DNA from: Ooceraea biroi
Taxonomy: Eukaryota; Arthropoda; Insecta; Hymenoptera; Formicidae
NCBI RefSeq assembly: GCF_003672135.1
Contig: NC_039515.1
Span: forward strand, 4,030,001-4,094,000
DNA length: 64,000 nt
Direction: 5' to 3'
The number at the start of each line of letters is the position of its first letter. The stretch's first letter is position 1. This document shows positions 39,532 to 51,382 of this stretch, piece by piece. Below the pieces are notes generated by a model that was not told the origin of the DNA, made no database searches, and worked only from the letters and a program-made list of their open reading frames with translations. Made by a program: the position numbers and the translations under genes.

Positions 39532-42500
39532 CTAGAAAGAAAATGCAAATTATTCATCGTGATAATATTTAAAAACAATTTGTAATTATTAGTCTGAGAA
39601 GAGCGACCTGTTTTCTTTTTCTCTTCAGTCAGTTGATCTGTGCGTTCATCTACAAGTGCCTCAAGATTATTCGCGTACTTTTCCATCATTGCCATCATGT
39701 TGTCGAAGATATTCGCTTTCCTGCAAAAAAAGAAAAATAGATTATATTTATTATAAATAGACCAACAAAATCAATCAAGTCAGACCTAACTGAAATTGTC
39801 GCGAGGATTACTTTTCGTAGCACAAGTTAATCGCGTCGATACTTATCAAACATTTTGTAAAATATTGCATTATGAAGAAGACTCACATGCCTTTCCGCAG
39901 CGGTCTCAACTTGTTCCTGATGATTTTGAAATCCGGACGTAATTCCGAATTTTCCGCCCAGCATTCCAACAAACAGTCACGAATGAAATCAAAAGTGTTC
40001 TCTAATTGGTCCAACGGCGGTCTATAATCATATGACGAGGAAACATCGAATAGATTTTAGTCTGCGAGCAACACCGTAAATTCTAGCGCAATTATTTTTT
40101 CGGAAATTTGGCTCACCTGAACGGTGGTGTTCCGTGATCTCTCGCGATTATTCTTTTCAGAATTTCTGCTGCCGATAACTGCGTGATGCCGAACGGTCCG
40201 TGTCGCCCTTGAAGTTCGTAAAGCACTATGGCGAAGGAGTAGACGTCTCCTCTTTGGAAATCGCGAACAGTAGGCTCTCCGACACGAGTAGTGCGCAATA
40301 ATTCTGGCGCTTTGTATAATAATCCTGCAGAAATTGCAACATAAAATATTAATTAACATAATAACATAAAACTGACGTAATTTTTGTCACATTACATGAC
40401 AGATATCAACAAGATTGTATTAGTTCATATTTTTTTTAATTAAACTTAAAAAGTTACACGTTACAACAAAATGTGGAAATTGCTAAAGCTCGGAAAATCT
40501 GAAAGTTCGCAATAATGATACAAAAATCATCGTGGGATGCTTCTTCTCATGCTTACCGTGATATTTTTTTATGACGTCGCAGGGATCGCATTCCGCGTTT
40601 CGTTTAAATTCGTGGAGGCCAAAATCTGCCAGTTTTACGACCCATCTCGAATCCACAAGGCAGTTTGATGTGCTCAGCGACCCGTGGTACTTTATGACCG
40701 ACTCGTGAAGATAGATCATACCCTAAAAGACAGCATCTTTACGTCTTGGAAGTGACGAGGTTCTGATGCGCGAGGCCGAACGTTAAAAGCGAGGATCTCG
40801 CTTTTGCGAATTTTTTAAAATACATCAAAACACACTATCTATACTTATTTATTATTGTAAGAAAAATGTCACCAGGTTTTAATAATGAAACATTAACAAC
40901 TCAAGTCAATAAAATAAAAGAAAAGAAATTGTTCAACTGAAGTCAATTTTTCGAAAAGCAAGAAAATAGAATAGAAGTGTATCGAGACTAAAACTTAAAG
41001 TGAAAATTGTGAAATAGAATAAAAGAAGAAACTTCCGAATATCGGTGATTATTGCAGAACTATGAAAGTTTCGAACAACGTCCCTTCTCTGGAGTGCAAA
41101 AGTTCGCAAGCAGAGGAAGCAATTTGGCAAGTTTGGAAATTGCCGTTCTCATGTCACGAACGTTTCATCTAGTAGCCTGATGCCAATAGTGCAGGAAGAT
41201 ATTTAATATAAGTTTCGAGCAACTATAGGTATACGTTAATTATCGAGGAAAAATTGAAAAGGAAAAACCTAATATATCTAGCAGCCAATAAACACAAAAG
41301 AAAATTAAAGAACTCACCCTAATGATGTCACCAACCAGAGATGCTATGAACATATTGTCGAGTTTTATGTCCTCGTTCTCTAATATATCCTAGAAATGTT
41401 TGTCTGCTAAGTATTTCGTCAGAGATTTGAAAGTATGACAGTTAGTGACAAAGTCTTGACCGAGAATCGTAATTACATTAATTATTAAGCTTACCGACCT
41501 TGAGACTACCACGAGCGCAATATTCCATGACGATGCATATGTTAGGTGGATCGGTACACGCGCCAATAAACGCATTCAAATTATCGTGCCTTAAGTCGCG
41601 CAACTGAAAATAATTTAAGAGTTATCATAAAATTGTTGAAATTAAGTAAATACTACTAGCTCGGACAAGCATTACTATTTTCAGTTCTTTCTTCATCTCA
41701 CGTGTGATGTCAATGGATTTTTTCCTGACTTTTTTAACAGCGAAAATTCGTCCCTTGTACACTCCGATTTGCGTATAGATCATGGAGTACCGAAAATCCG
41801 CATCGGGATTCGAGCTCAGCGAGACTTGGCTGGTACGCACTATGGGTTGGGTTGTTGGTTGCTTTACGAGAAAACAGTATTGACATATTTACAGTACATT
41901 TACAGAGATCTACAATTATTCTAGAAAGTCGTTAGAAACGTCTGTTTTAACGAATTGTCCCGAAATTTCGAAAAATTTAACGTTTCATTCAGGAGCTGTA
42001 CTTAAAAGATCGATAAATTAACTGCAGAGGCGGAGTCGGGTTTATTTCGCGAACGTTAGTGATTTCGGTCACTGTGCAACTGATCACCCGGGATGAGATG
42101 ACGGAGGTGAACACAAGGAAATGAGAATACTTCCCTGAGGATACGAGCGCGACAGCGTCGAGGCAGGCACTTACCTTGGAATTGCACTTTGCGGGCGCCT
42201 CGTTGGCTCCCGCTGTCTCGTCTCTCTCTTTCTTCTCCTTGATCTCGATATCTTTGTAGTTCACCTTCCAGAGCAGACTGTCCAATTCTTGCTCGTACTT
42301 CCAGTTCCTGTAGAGGATCAGAACGATCGACGTGATAATGAACGCCAATGCCCCGGCGATGCCACCCACGATTTCGCCAGTGTGAGCTGTAATAGAATTC
42401 GTGTGCAGTCGTGCGTGAAGAACGTTTCGCGTTATTATATTATGCTTGAATAAATTTGTATATCATACTTACAGTTACACTTTTCACCATGATAACCGCA

Positions 42501-45500
42501 GTAAGGTTCCGCAACCGGTGGTCCGTCTCCGACCCACGAGATATCTCTGGTTAATCGAAGTTTCTGAATCATTAAAATATTTTATAATACTTTAGTGATC
42601 AATAATAATTTTTTTCGTGAATTAATAAATAATAGAATTTAGTGAATTTAGTGATCAATAATAATATCGATAGGATCTTGCACCTTTAATGTATCAATCT
42701 GACAACGTTATCAATTGATGAAGATACATGATGGCTACATTCTCATGTTCTTTCATCTCAGGATAATATTACGGCGAGGAGAATAGTTCGCTTACCGGCA
42801 AATTCGTACCTTCCTCCTTCCCGATGAAATGTGCTATTGGATAAAGCCCATAGCCTCTCACAGGATGATTATCCAGCGCAATCACGGTGTAATTGCCCTC
42901 GGCATCGCCATTTTCGTTTATCGACACCATGAAGCTGCAGAATTGAGTACGTATTTGATATGCGAGTTCCGTTATTTTCGTTTAAGCTAGGTAATTCGAC
43001 AGCGTATCGTTGTGCATCCAAAGGCAATTCCAGCACACATACGTTGAATTAAAAAATTTCACGCTATAAATTTATTATTTTAATCGAAATACATCATACA
43101 AAACGAGAAAGAAATATTACGTGTCCGATGTAAACGGAGACATAATTTTTCTTTCTCGTTCTGTATGATGTATATAGAATATCGGTGAAACGATTGAAAC
43201 GTCTCCCAGACGAGTCGACATCCGATCTTCACGAAGATTAAGAGCGCAACATCCGCTCTTAATCAGCCGGTGAATTTTCCCTTCCCTCCTCATCCCTTTC
43301 TCCTCCTCGTGCACGTCGAGGAGGCGTGCAATAATTCCGTTTTGATCACCGGCTCGCGAATCTCGGTGCGGTGAACGCGTATGATGAATCATCCGGATTC
43401 CGGCTTCCTCCGTCTCGTTACGGTATGCAAACGGCGATTATCCTCGAGGATACGACGATCCTCGAGAATCGGAGCTCGGGAAACTTTCGAGTCATGGAAA
43501 TGGTGACATGATGATGACATGGTGATGACAGGATCGCATCAGATTTACATGTTAAAATCGACGCGCGATCGCGTCCAGCGATCTTTACATTTCTCGCGTA
43601 TCTTTCACGTGTACGTACCCCATCGCGCTCCGGTAATGAACACCATACAGGGCCGATATCATCTCTCTGCCATTACGGGGGTCCCGATTCTCGTCGAGAG
43701 CGCGCAGCAGCGATCTCTCGTAGAGGTGCACCGCGTCGTAGAGGTACGCCGTCTCCGGTACTATCTGCCTTCGAACACGAAGCAACAATTATGCCTCGGG
43801 ACCAGAGCAGAAAACGATGTGCTCGTCAGATATGCTACGACTTATGCGACGACGAGCGTCGTCGCCAGGAAGACGGTAATGACAAAGCGGGAACGAGTGC
43901 AACAATCTTGAAGATGCTCTTTGCGAGAGCGGCTCCGCCGCATCGTTATTTATTGTATAATGCGGAAGTAACAAGAGAATCTTGGTACCTACGGCGGTAT
44001 GCGCGAGATTGCACATAATCGAGCGTAGGCTTTAATTTGACCGTGCTATAACGCGCGATTAGCGTACAGCGTTTCAGCGAGATCAAACTCTCGTCAAGCA
44101 GCTTCCGCGCTAATGACTCACAAAGCCGTGCAGCGAAATTCCAAGAATGATATCCCGCGCAACAATGAGGCTCGAGAATGCAGCATCTCGCGACGGGAAT
44201 AGACAGCAGCGATCACGCTGAAGTATCTATACGTAGAGTGTTACAAAGGCTTCCGCTTCGGCTTTTCTTTTTCAGTATCAGCTGAATAATACGCTTTTAA
44301 TATTAGGAGTGTGATTTAGTTTTAAGGGTTTTGCAACAGATGGCGTAGTGTCAGTTTGTTCCAATAGCTGTTTCCGATAACTGTTGTTTCTTACAGTCTT
44401 GACATTATCCATGACATTTAGTAGCATTATAGCAATAGATGCAATAACAGTCGTGTTTATTGTTTATATCATCGTAAAAATGCAACTTCCGAAAGCTCTT
44501 TAGCATTTTCCACATGCGTTGCTTTTGTTTTTTAATCAAAAGAAAACTGCGGCTGACGGTTATAGAATTCTTGTGGAAACTTGTGGTGATTCTGCCCCAT
44601 CAATTAAGACGTGTGAATACTGGTTTGGACGCTTTAAAAGTGGTGATACTGATGTGAAGGACAAAGAACGCTCGGGACAACCAAGAAAGCTTGAAAATGC
44701 AGATTTGCAAGCATTATTGCACGAAAATCCAACACAATCCACTTCAGAACTTGCCAGAGCATTAAATGTTGATCGTACAACAGTTACCAAACATTTACAT
44801 GAAATGGGAAAAATTCAGAAAGAAGGGAAATAGGTTCGACATCAATTATCGGAAAGTGCCATTTGAACATTTGCATTTCGTTGATCGCCAGGCAAAAAAA
44901 GAAGAGTCTTTTGTCTCGGATTGTTACTGGGGATGAAAAGTGGATCTGTTTTGATAATCCGAAACGCAGAAAATCATGGGTGGATCCAAGCGAACCATCA
45001 ACATTTCACTCCGAGACGCAATATTCACGGTTGAAAAGTAATGCTCTGTATTTGGTGGGATAGTGTACTATGAGCTGTTAAATCCGCATGAGACTGTCAC
45101 GGCTGATGGTTATCGACACCAATTGTACAAGTTGAAGCAAGCATTGGACCAAAAACGACCACCAATTGCGAGTAAACGACGGAAAGTGATTCTTCTTCGT
45201 GACAACGCTCGACCTCACGTTGCGTTGTCAGTGAAACAAACACTATTAGAGCTTGAATGGCAAGTCTTCTCCGGACATTGCTCCATGCGATTATTATTTG
45301 TTCCGGTCGATGTAACACGCTTTAGAGGATACACACTTTCTTAATTTCGAAGAAGTACGAAAATTCGTCGACGAATGGATCAACTGAAAAGAAGAGTGAT
45401 TTTATCGTGGTGGAATCCATCTCTTGTCAGAAAGATGGGAAAAAGTTATAGAAAACGAAGGAAAATATTTTGATTAAGGTATTCATTCATTATCATATTT

Positions 45501-48500
45501 AAATACATGCGTTTTTGAGCAAAAAAAACCCTCAAAACTAAATCACACCCCTAATAGCTTCTAATTAAGTAGTTTTAAGCAATGACCTTTCCGTAAGATA
45601 CAATCTTGAAGCTAAAAGCCGGGTTTCGCAAAGTTTCAAGATTCGTAAAATTACAAGAGACTTGCTCTTGTAATTTCTTAATAGTCACCTGAACCAACCC
45701 GCCAATGTTCGCCAACGGATTTGTAAAATTGAATGGTGGCTTCTGCCTGTACTTGTTGACCAGTCGTGTGAAATTCATCAGATTGATTGGCGCGGATGCA
45801 ACGATGCTGAAGTAACTGCGATAGGCATTCACGATTGACGGATTCGTCTCGTGCTGCCACAGTCCTCGAAGATACTTGTCTGGCCGTGCCTCGTCGTATT
45901 GCTCGATGTCCACACCGACGACCCAATAATTGCCTGCGACGTAAGATCGCTCAACATTCTCGTTTACGACAGAAAATGACTGACACGACGACGTAGTCGT
46001 GTAGTAGTAATGAGAAGTAGTCGTAGATTGAACGGAGAACGGTATCATCGCGACAAGCATTTCTTTTAAAAGCTCGTTAATGAATTTAGTAGCAATGAAA
46101 AAAAGAAAAATAAATTAACATCCTCGGTGGCTATTGTTTCATTTTTATGTCGGTTTGGCTTCGTCGACAAGTGAGATTGAGTTCTCGCACTGGTAGCACA
46201 TTTAGAGTCAGCCTTTAAAATAAAAGCCACGGTGACAATTATGTTTCAAGATATGTTACACTGAGAAAAAAATGTAATTGATCCAACGAAATGTCTTGTC
46301 ACGGGGTGCCAACAAAATATATACTTATTTCGACAAGTTATATATTGAAACAAATATGTAGTTCTTGGATTACACACATGAGAATTATAATCCAACAATT
46401 ATATATTTGATTCAATATATAACTTGTTGAAATAAGTATATATTTTGTTGGCACCCCGTGACAAGACATTTCGTTGGATCAATTACATTTTTTTCTCAGT
46501 GTATATACAGGAAATTTATACCTTTTTCCAGGAGGTTCATCTCATCCAGAGCCATCAGAAGTCCCATGTGTTCGTAGTAACGGCCGAGTATTACGTAAAC
46601 TGAAACACACACATCGCGTGCAAATTAAGGAAATCGCAGCTGGAGTGTCTTTCCGGTTTGTGGTTTATCGCGTCCACTCGGCCGGAGATTGACGAGATCG
46701 CTGAAACCGGCCACGTAGATATCTATTTTTAGAATCCGGTCTCACTTAATACGTCTAAATAGGTGCGTGACTAATGAGACGAGTAACAAGCCATGTCTGT
46801 TCGCAGCTCTGAACACTTGTCCCTCGTAGTATGCGGGTTGTTTCTCATGCAAGTCCCGTTTCGTCCGTGTCGCACGGCGGATTATAAATCAACCCGCCGA
46901 AATGCGGGTAATCTATTCTCGTTCGCGTATGCGAGTCGATTAGAAAAAAGATACACGTGCAACCGAACTTTCCAACTGGAAACGAAAGCCTGTCCGTGAA
47001 GGAAGCCGGCCTGCATGATTTCCCGACGATGATAAATGCGTCGGGAAGCGACGCATATCATTCTGGGAGACACGACGACATGAATGAAGGCGATTTGTAT
47101 CTATTAGGTCGGTCTTGCCGATTTTGCAATTTTTTTACGCTAGTGTAACGCGATTTTTCTTTATTGAAATGAAACAATTGATGCAGCATCAATTAATCAA
47201 AGTATTTTCATCGCGATGTCTATCCATCGTTTTCTATTCTTTTTCCCATCTTTCGTGCGATTATCACGTTGAAAGAAGGAGTCATCTTTTGAGGCGCTCC
47301 ATTCATCGATTCACCGGCAAGAACTTATGCACCGACCTAATATTGTAGCTAACTGACACGTCCTCACTCACTTCTCGTTTCGCGATATGTTTCTCTGACG
47401 TGCTCGTGGAACGGATTTTCCATGTGCGTGGCATAATACGGTTCGCTCCAGCTGCGGATATAATTTACGGCAATCCCGGCCGCTGCGAAAGACGCTAGAA
47501 TCGTCGTCGCGACGGTTGACATCTTGTTGAACTCGAACATCGTCGAATTCATGTACATAAAAGTTACCTGAAAATGAAATGCAAATCAAGACAATCTTCA
47601 GAAGTACGCAATGTTTACACTTAATATTTTATTTTATCATTGTTAACGTTAACAGCACGGGTTTATCAGCGTGCGTTGTAGGATACTCACTTTGGTGAAA
47701 TTGAACGCGATCAAAACTGAAGTAACGGATTTGGAGATTTGCATATCGGGTGGTCGCGTTCTCGCGAATGTCGGGAATTCATTTTTGTCTGATGTCTCTT
47801 GATGCGTGCAAAACTAGAAACAATTGTTATCTATTTTGTCTGCTATGTTATTTTAATTTCAATTTTAATTTAATTTAATTTTTATGTACATATGAAATCA
47901 TAGGAATGTTGAATGCAGCCGCCATCCTGCCTTCATGTATGCAGGTTTCTTGCGGCCCGATGTATGCACTAATGTTTTTCTTCCACAAATCTGCAGTCAT
48001 GAGAATACTAGTCTCCTCTTCACCAAACGTTTCCGCCACAAGGAAGTCTAAATTATGCCCTCGCCTGCCAAGCTCACCAGCGTTCACCTGTATTTCAAGT
48101 GACAAAAACCATTACTAAGAGAAATCTCTCAAGACAAATAAGACGTTCGAGGGATAGTTTATAATTATTCTCGTTATTTACGATTAACCGATTGAAACTC
48201 TTCATAAAATTACGATAAAATTACATATCTAATATTATTCGATAATTAAATGTCTTATCGAGTATATGTAATTAAACGTTTCTTTTTTTCTAACGTGTCC
48301 ATTTCTTAAATATTTACAGTATAAAGATAAATCTAGAGAGACTCATCAGAAAATAGTTAATTTTAGATTTTAATTTGATTAATATTTAGCAAATTCATTG
48401 AAATAACAATGTTCGTTTCTTTTTTCTCAGAATGCAGCGCGTAAATATGAGTATAAGACCACTATTCGTAATCCGTTCTTATATTAAAATCGTCTTAAAT

Positions 48501-49071
48501 ATAATACGATCTTAAAATATTTATTAGCTAATCAGATAGCTGTATTAGTATCAAAAAGGTATACTTAAGACTATCACGTTATAAGAATGGAATATCGCTC
48601 TAAATCTTCGAATACGTCCGTATGCTCAAGAGGTATTCTCTAAATTGTGTTCTGATTGGTTGACGATAATTGATGTAATTTTCAAGTGCGACGAACTGAA
48701 CACGCTCATTCCACATAACCGCAAGTTGTTCCAGTTTCGCGTAATCGATGCTCGCCGGGGTAATCGCGTTTCCGTGTGATTGAAACTGTTAAATTTAATT
48801 ATTCGCTTCCGCGACGCTAATCACGCCCGATAGCAACGTATTACGGTACGAAGCAGCAAGAACAACGATTACTCGCCTCCTCCACGGCAAGAATGATAGC
48901 TCCAGAAATTTGCAAGCCAGGACGCTGATACTCTAGATCGTTGGGACGACGTTTCGAGCCCGTGATGTAACCCAGAGTGAACGTCTCCGCATCGACGCCC
49001 TTATCGTCCAGCAGAAAAACGTGGATCGCCGTCAGAAGCAGACACGTCCTCTCCACATTTGCCAGTAGCAT
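37748..49071 (-). CDS. Receptor-type guanylyl cyclase (insect Gyc76C/Gyc32E-like), 22 coding exons
   Basis: Single-pass plasma-membrane receptor that makes cGMP from GTP. Exons, 5' to 3' on the minus strand: 49071-48877, 48087-47890, 47813-47691, 47567-47372, 46599-46522, 45933-45689, 43764-43619, 42934-42796, 42563-42473, 42386-42175, 41861-41676, 41603-41499, 41389-41318, 40722-40557, 40324-40117, 40021-39887, 39720-39608, 39531-39380, 39293-39195, 39044-38900, 38755-38657, 38523-37748. They sum to 3,879 nt in one frame, about 1,292 residues. Layout: signal peptide 1-25; ANF-type ectodomain to about 470; membrane helix 476-496; kinase homology 550-830; coiled coil 833-869; cyclase 875-1080; tail to 1292. 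Metal residues D905 and D949, guanine-specifying E945 and C1017, and N1024/R1028 are present, so the enzyme should be active. The pseudokinase keeps K584 and D695 (DFG) but has YHGS instead of the catalytic HRD. The start at 49071 puts a hydrophobic core at the N-terminus; an in-frame ATG at 49116 would add 15 residues. The ortholog choice within the Gyc76C/32E group is uncertain. Confidence 0.93.
39608..42386 (-). other. Transmembrane, kinase-homology and coiled-coil exons 10-17
   Basis: Exon 10 (42386-42175) holds the membrane helix GGIAGALAFIITSIVLILY followed by a basic juxtamembrane segment. Exons 11-16 encode the kinase homology domain: FAVKKVRKKS (ATP-site lysine kept), LRDLRHDNLNAFIGAC, IVMEYCARGSL, a degenerate catalytic loop without the catalytic Asp, DFGLHEF, and GDVYSFAIVLYEL. 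In this family the domain regulates the cyclase and is catalytically dead. Exon 17 (39720-39608) encodes the helical dimerisation linker between pseudokinase and cyclase. Intron phases match across every junction. Confidence 0.9.
44303..45554 (+). mobile_element. Mariner element, copy 1, inside intron 6 of the guanylyl cyclase
   Basis: A 1,252-bp mariner-family DNA transposon. Terminal inverted repeats begin TTAGGAGTGTGATTTAG at 44303 and mirror at 45554; both ends are flanked by the TA target duplication (44301-44302 and 45555-45556). It lies in the intron between exons 6 and 7 of the receptor cyclase, opposite to the host gene. It is nearly identical to the copy at 60932-62189, which implies recent movement. 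The transposase inside is broken (separate entry). Confidence 0.95.
44480..45476 (+). pseudogene. Mariner transposase, inactive (copy 1)
   Basis: Remnant of a mariner transposase (HTH DNA-binding half, then D,D,D catalytic half). Recognisable pieces are the region from ADGYRILVETCGDSAPS to the linker with KDKERSGQPRKL, TGDEKWICFDNP (first catalytic Asp) and LLRDNARPHVA (second Asp). Lesions are TAG at 44501, TAG at 44831, TGA at 44864 after a small deletion, a frameshift near 45060, a scrambled and frameshifted stretch near 45258-45280 where the third Asp should be, and TGA at 45385 after the tryptophan-isoleucine-asparagine near the C-terminus. It cannot make active enzyme. The start at 44480 is the ATG that aligns with the N-terminus of the frame. 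Confidence 0.9.
46259..46501. mobile_element. Palindromic MITE in intron 5 of the guanylyl cyclase
   Basis: A 243-bp element that is almost one inverted repeat. The termini read CACTGAGAAAAAAATG and the first 90 or so bases of each arm match with about one mismatch. The arms diverge only near the centre (about 46360-46400). A TA flanks each side (46257-46258, 46502-46503), as for Tc1/mariner-type MITEs. It has no coding capacity. It ends 20 bp from the exon 5 boundary at 46522. Confidence 0.9.
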
Positions 49072-49116
49072 GCCCAGCTGTGCGAAACCTTCGCGCAGAA
49101 AATATTGCCAGTGCAT

Positions 49117-51382
49117 TGCATGAGTTTTTCGATCGCGAAGAAGAATCAGTCATGCGTTCAGCTAGAAATATCATCGCTTTGATATTTTATATCAAAGCTT
49201 TTTTTTATTTATATATTTATATTTCAAAAATTGTGAATCACTGTTTTATTCATCACAGACAAGAGAATTTTTTAAAACTCTAACTCTAAAACTATGTGCT
49301 CTGTTTGAGCATATAGTTTTGCGTTTTGTGCTAATTTTTATTTCGACAATTACCGAAATATTTGCTGTAAAAGAAATAAGGAAATATATAGTGTCAATAA
49401 AAAAAGATAAGCTCAATAACGTTTTTCCTAACGGAGGAGAATTAAAATTTTTGTTTCAAATTAAGTTAGGTTTTGTAATATGCACGTTAATACTTGCTTC
49501 TAATCGATAGCATAATAGTACGTGTCACTACGAGAAGTTTGCGTTATCATACACTCTCTCAGGATCGTTCGTTACATCGCAATGAAGATGCATGCAATGC
49601 TAGTGTAACGCGGTGGTGTACGGTAATGCCACGACCAAATTTATATTCGCCTTTGAACCGGTGATTAATTTACGAGACAATGAACTGCTTATAGTATTGC
49701 GGACAGGAGCAGCTATAGCGACGGTCGTTTGTCTTTCGTCCACTAGGTTTATCGGTAAGAGCATGAGTTTGCAGGTGGGTGCTTGTAATGTGGGTAATGG
49801 ATGAAACCAGTAAGCTCCGCGGGGTCGCAATAAACCCCATCAATCTCCCATGGTGTACCTAACTTCCTCTTCCTCAACATTTTCTCTACGTTCCTGCGAG
49901 ATACTTGGAACTTTTCTCCTCCACGGTGACTTCATTCGTCCACGAGGAAGAGATCAATTTCGCAAGAAACAGAAGATGTATCGCTTCTCCTTGATATGCA
50001 AGCAATTCTTCGTCTTTGCATTTAATAATATTTTAGAAAATCTTTTTACCACGCGCGCAAAATATCGCGTCAGAATTTAATCATGCATTATCGCGAATAC
50101 CATCGCGGAAGAAGATTGAGATCAACAATTTCCGAAATTTGATGTGCCTCTGTTTTATTCATCGCGTGTCCATTCTTTAACCCCGTGTCCGATGTGCAAT
50201 GCTCTCTTTTTCTCTCTCTTCCTTCTTGTTTAAAGCAGCGAGGAAAAGCGTAACGAACGAAGTGCCCTGAAGTTTATTGCCGGTCACGGAGGCTCATAAA
50301 CGTCCCCGAAAAAATATGTCTCGCGCTCGGCGGCGAGCTACGTAACGATATATCACACGAGAGCTTGAGAGCCGGAGCGTGTCCGCTTGAGGAGGACCTT
50401 GTCGTCAGCGTGGCGCTACGATTATCCGTCACGAGTCACGAGCTCTCGTCTCACGGCTGGCTGTCGGAGCAGTGAGTACGCGTCTGTCACGCTCATTATT
50501 AATAGACTGATCTATTTTAACGATATATCAAAAACCTCGTGTTGTTGTCCTCGCGTGGACAAACCACTAGGTTCACGTCTAGGTGGTCCAGCGGCGTGAC
50601 AGACGTCGTTGCGTAACGTCAAGGCCGCGCGCGTATACGCGCGTAGAACACCGTTTATTTAGTAGTATCAAATGGTCGCATGGAGTAGCAACCGGTTGAT
50701 TGATAACCGATTAGACAATCTCGACGTGGGTGGGCAATCATTCCTCGAAGATGCGATGTCGTGGGAATCGTGCCGGGCGAGCGATCGCGCGCTAAGAATC
50801 GCGCGTGTATATACGCATTGCAGCTTCGTCGGAAATCGCGCTTTGACGGCGTGCCGCCGCCGATTCGCCGCCCTTCTCGGTATTCCACGCCACGACTCTC
50901 CGTAAGGAGAGTCGTCGCCCGGGACTCTCGAGAGAGGAATTCGCACGTAGCGAAATGTGGGCGAGCGTCACGCGAGGTGGAAGGTAATTCGAGGGGAGAA
51001 CGCACGACGTCGCCGCGCGTAGGTATTGCACGCGCTCGTCTCCGAAGGCAGCGAACCAATTAACCCCGACGTGCACCAATCGCACGTTCTTAAATTGCTC
51101 GTTACGCCGCTTTCACTGCTTACGAGTCGGTTTACGAGTGTAAATGTGTGCATGTGTGTATGTGTGTGTGGTAGGTGTGCGAGTGTGTTGTACTCGTGCT
51201 CGTTACGCCGCGAGTTGTAAATTTCTTTCTAACGGGAAGGGTTGTTATTTCGTTTACTGGTGGGTCAATCAGCTCAGGCTCGGAGCAAGATTGACATCTC
51301 AAGATCTGAGACAACATCAAGCATTTTGATCGCGCACGGATTTAATACATGAAACAATGGGTTACCTATATGTATTATTATA
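49117..51382. other. 5' flank of the guanylyl cyclase; no gene supported
   Basis: It presumably includes the 5' UTR and promoter of the minus-strand receptor gene. CpG-rich sequence at 50.3-51.1 kb gives open frames in several phases without domains. A TG/CG-rich tract lies at 51140-51190. Confidence 0.5.

Larger units (their letters stand above)
42473..49071 (-). other. Ectodomain exons 1-9 of the guanylyl cyclase
   Basis: These nine exons encode the extracellular ligand-binding part (ANF-receptor fold). Landmarks seen are LGYITGSKRRP and ISGAIILAVEE (exon 1), AETFGEEETSIL and YIGPQETCIHEGRMAAAFN (exon 2), FPTFARTRPPDMQISKSV (exon 3), YVILGRYYEHMGLLMALDE (exon 5), VVGVDIEQYDEARPDKYLRG (exon 6) and ETAYLYDAVHLYERSLL (exon 7). 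Several Asn-X-Thr/Ser sites (NST, NFT, NYT) fit an extracellular location. The ligand cannot be told from sequence. The exon 1 donor is GAG|GCGAGT (GC-AG) and the exon 2 donor is TAT|GTACAT (weak); the others are ordinary GT donors. Confidence 0.88.
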
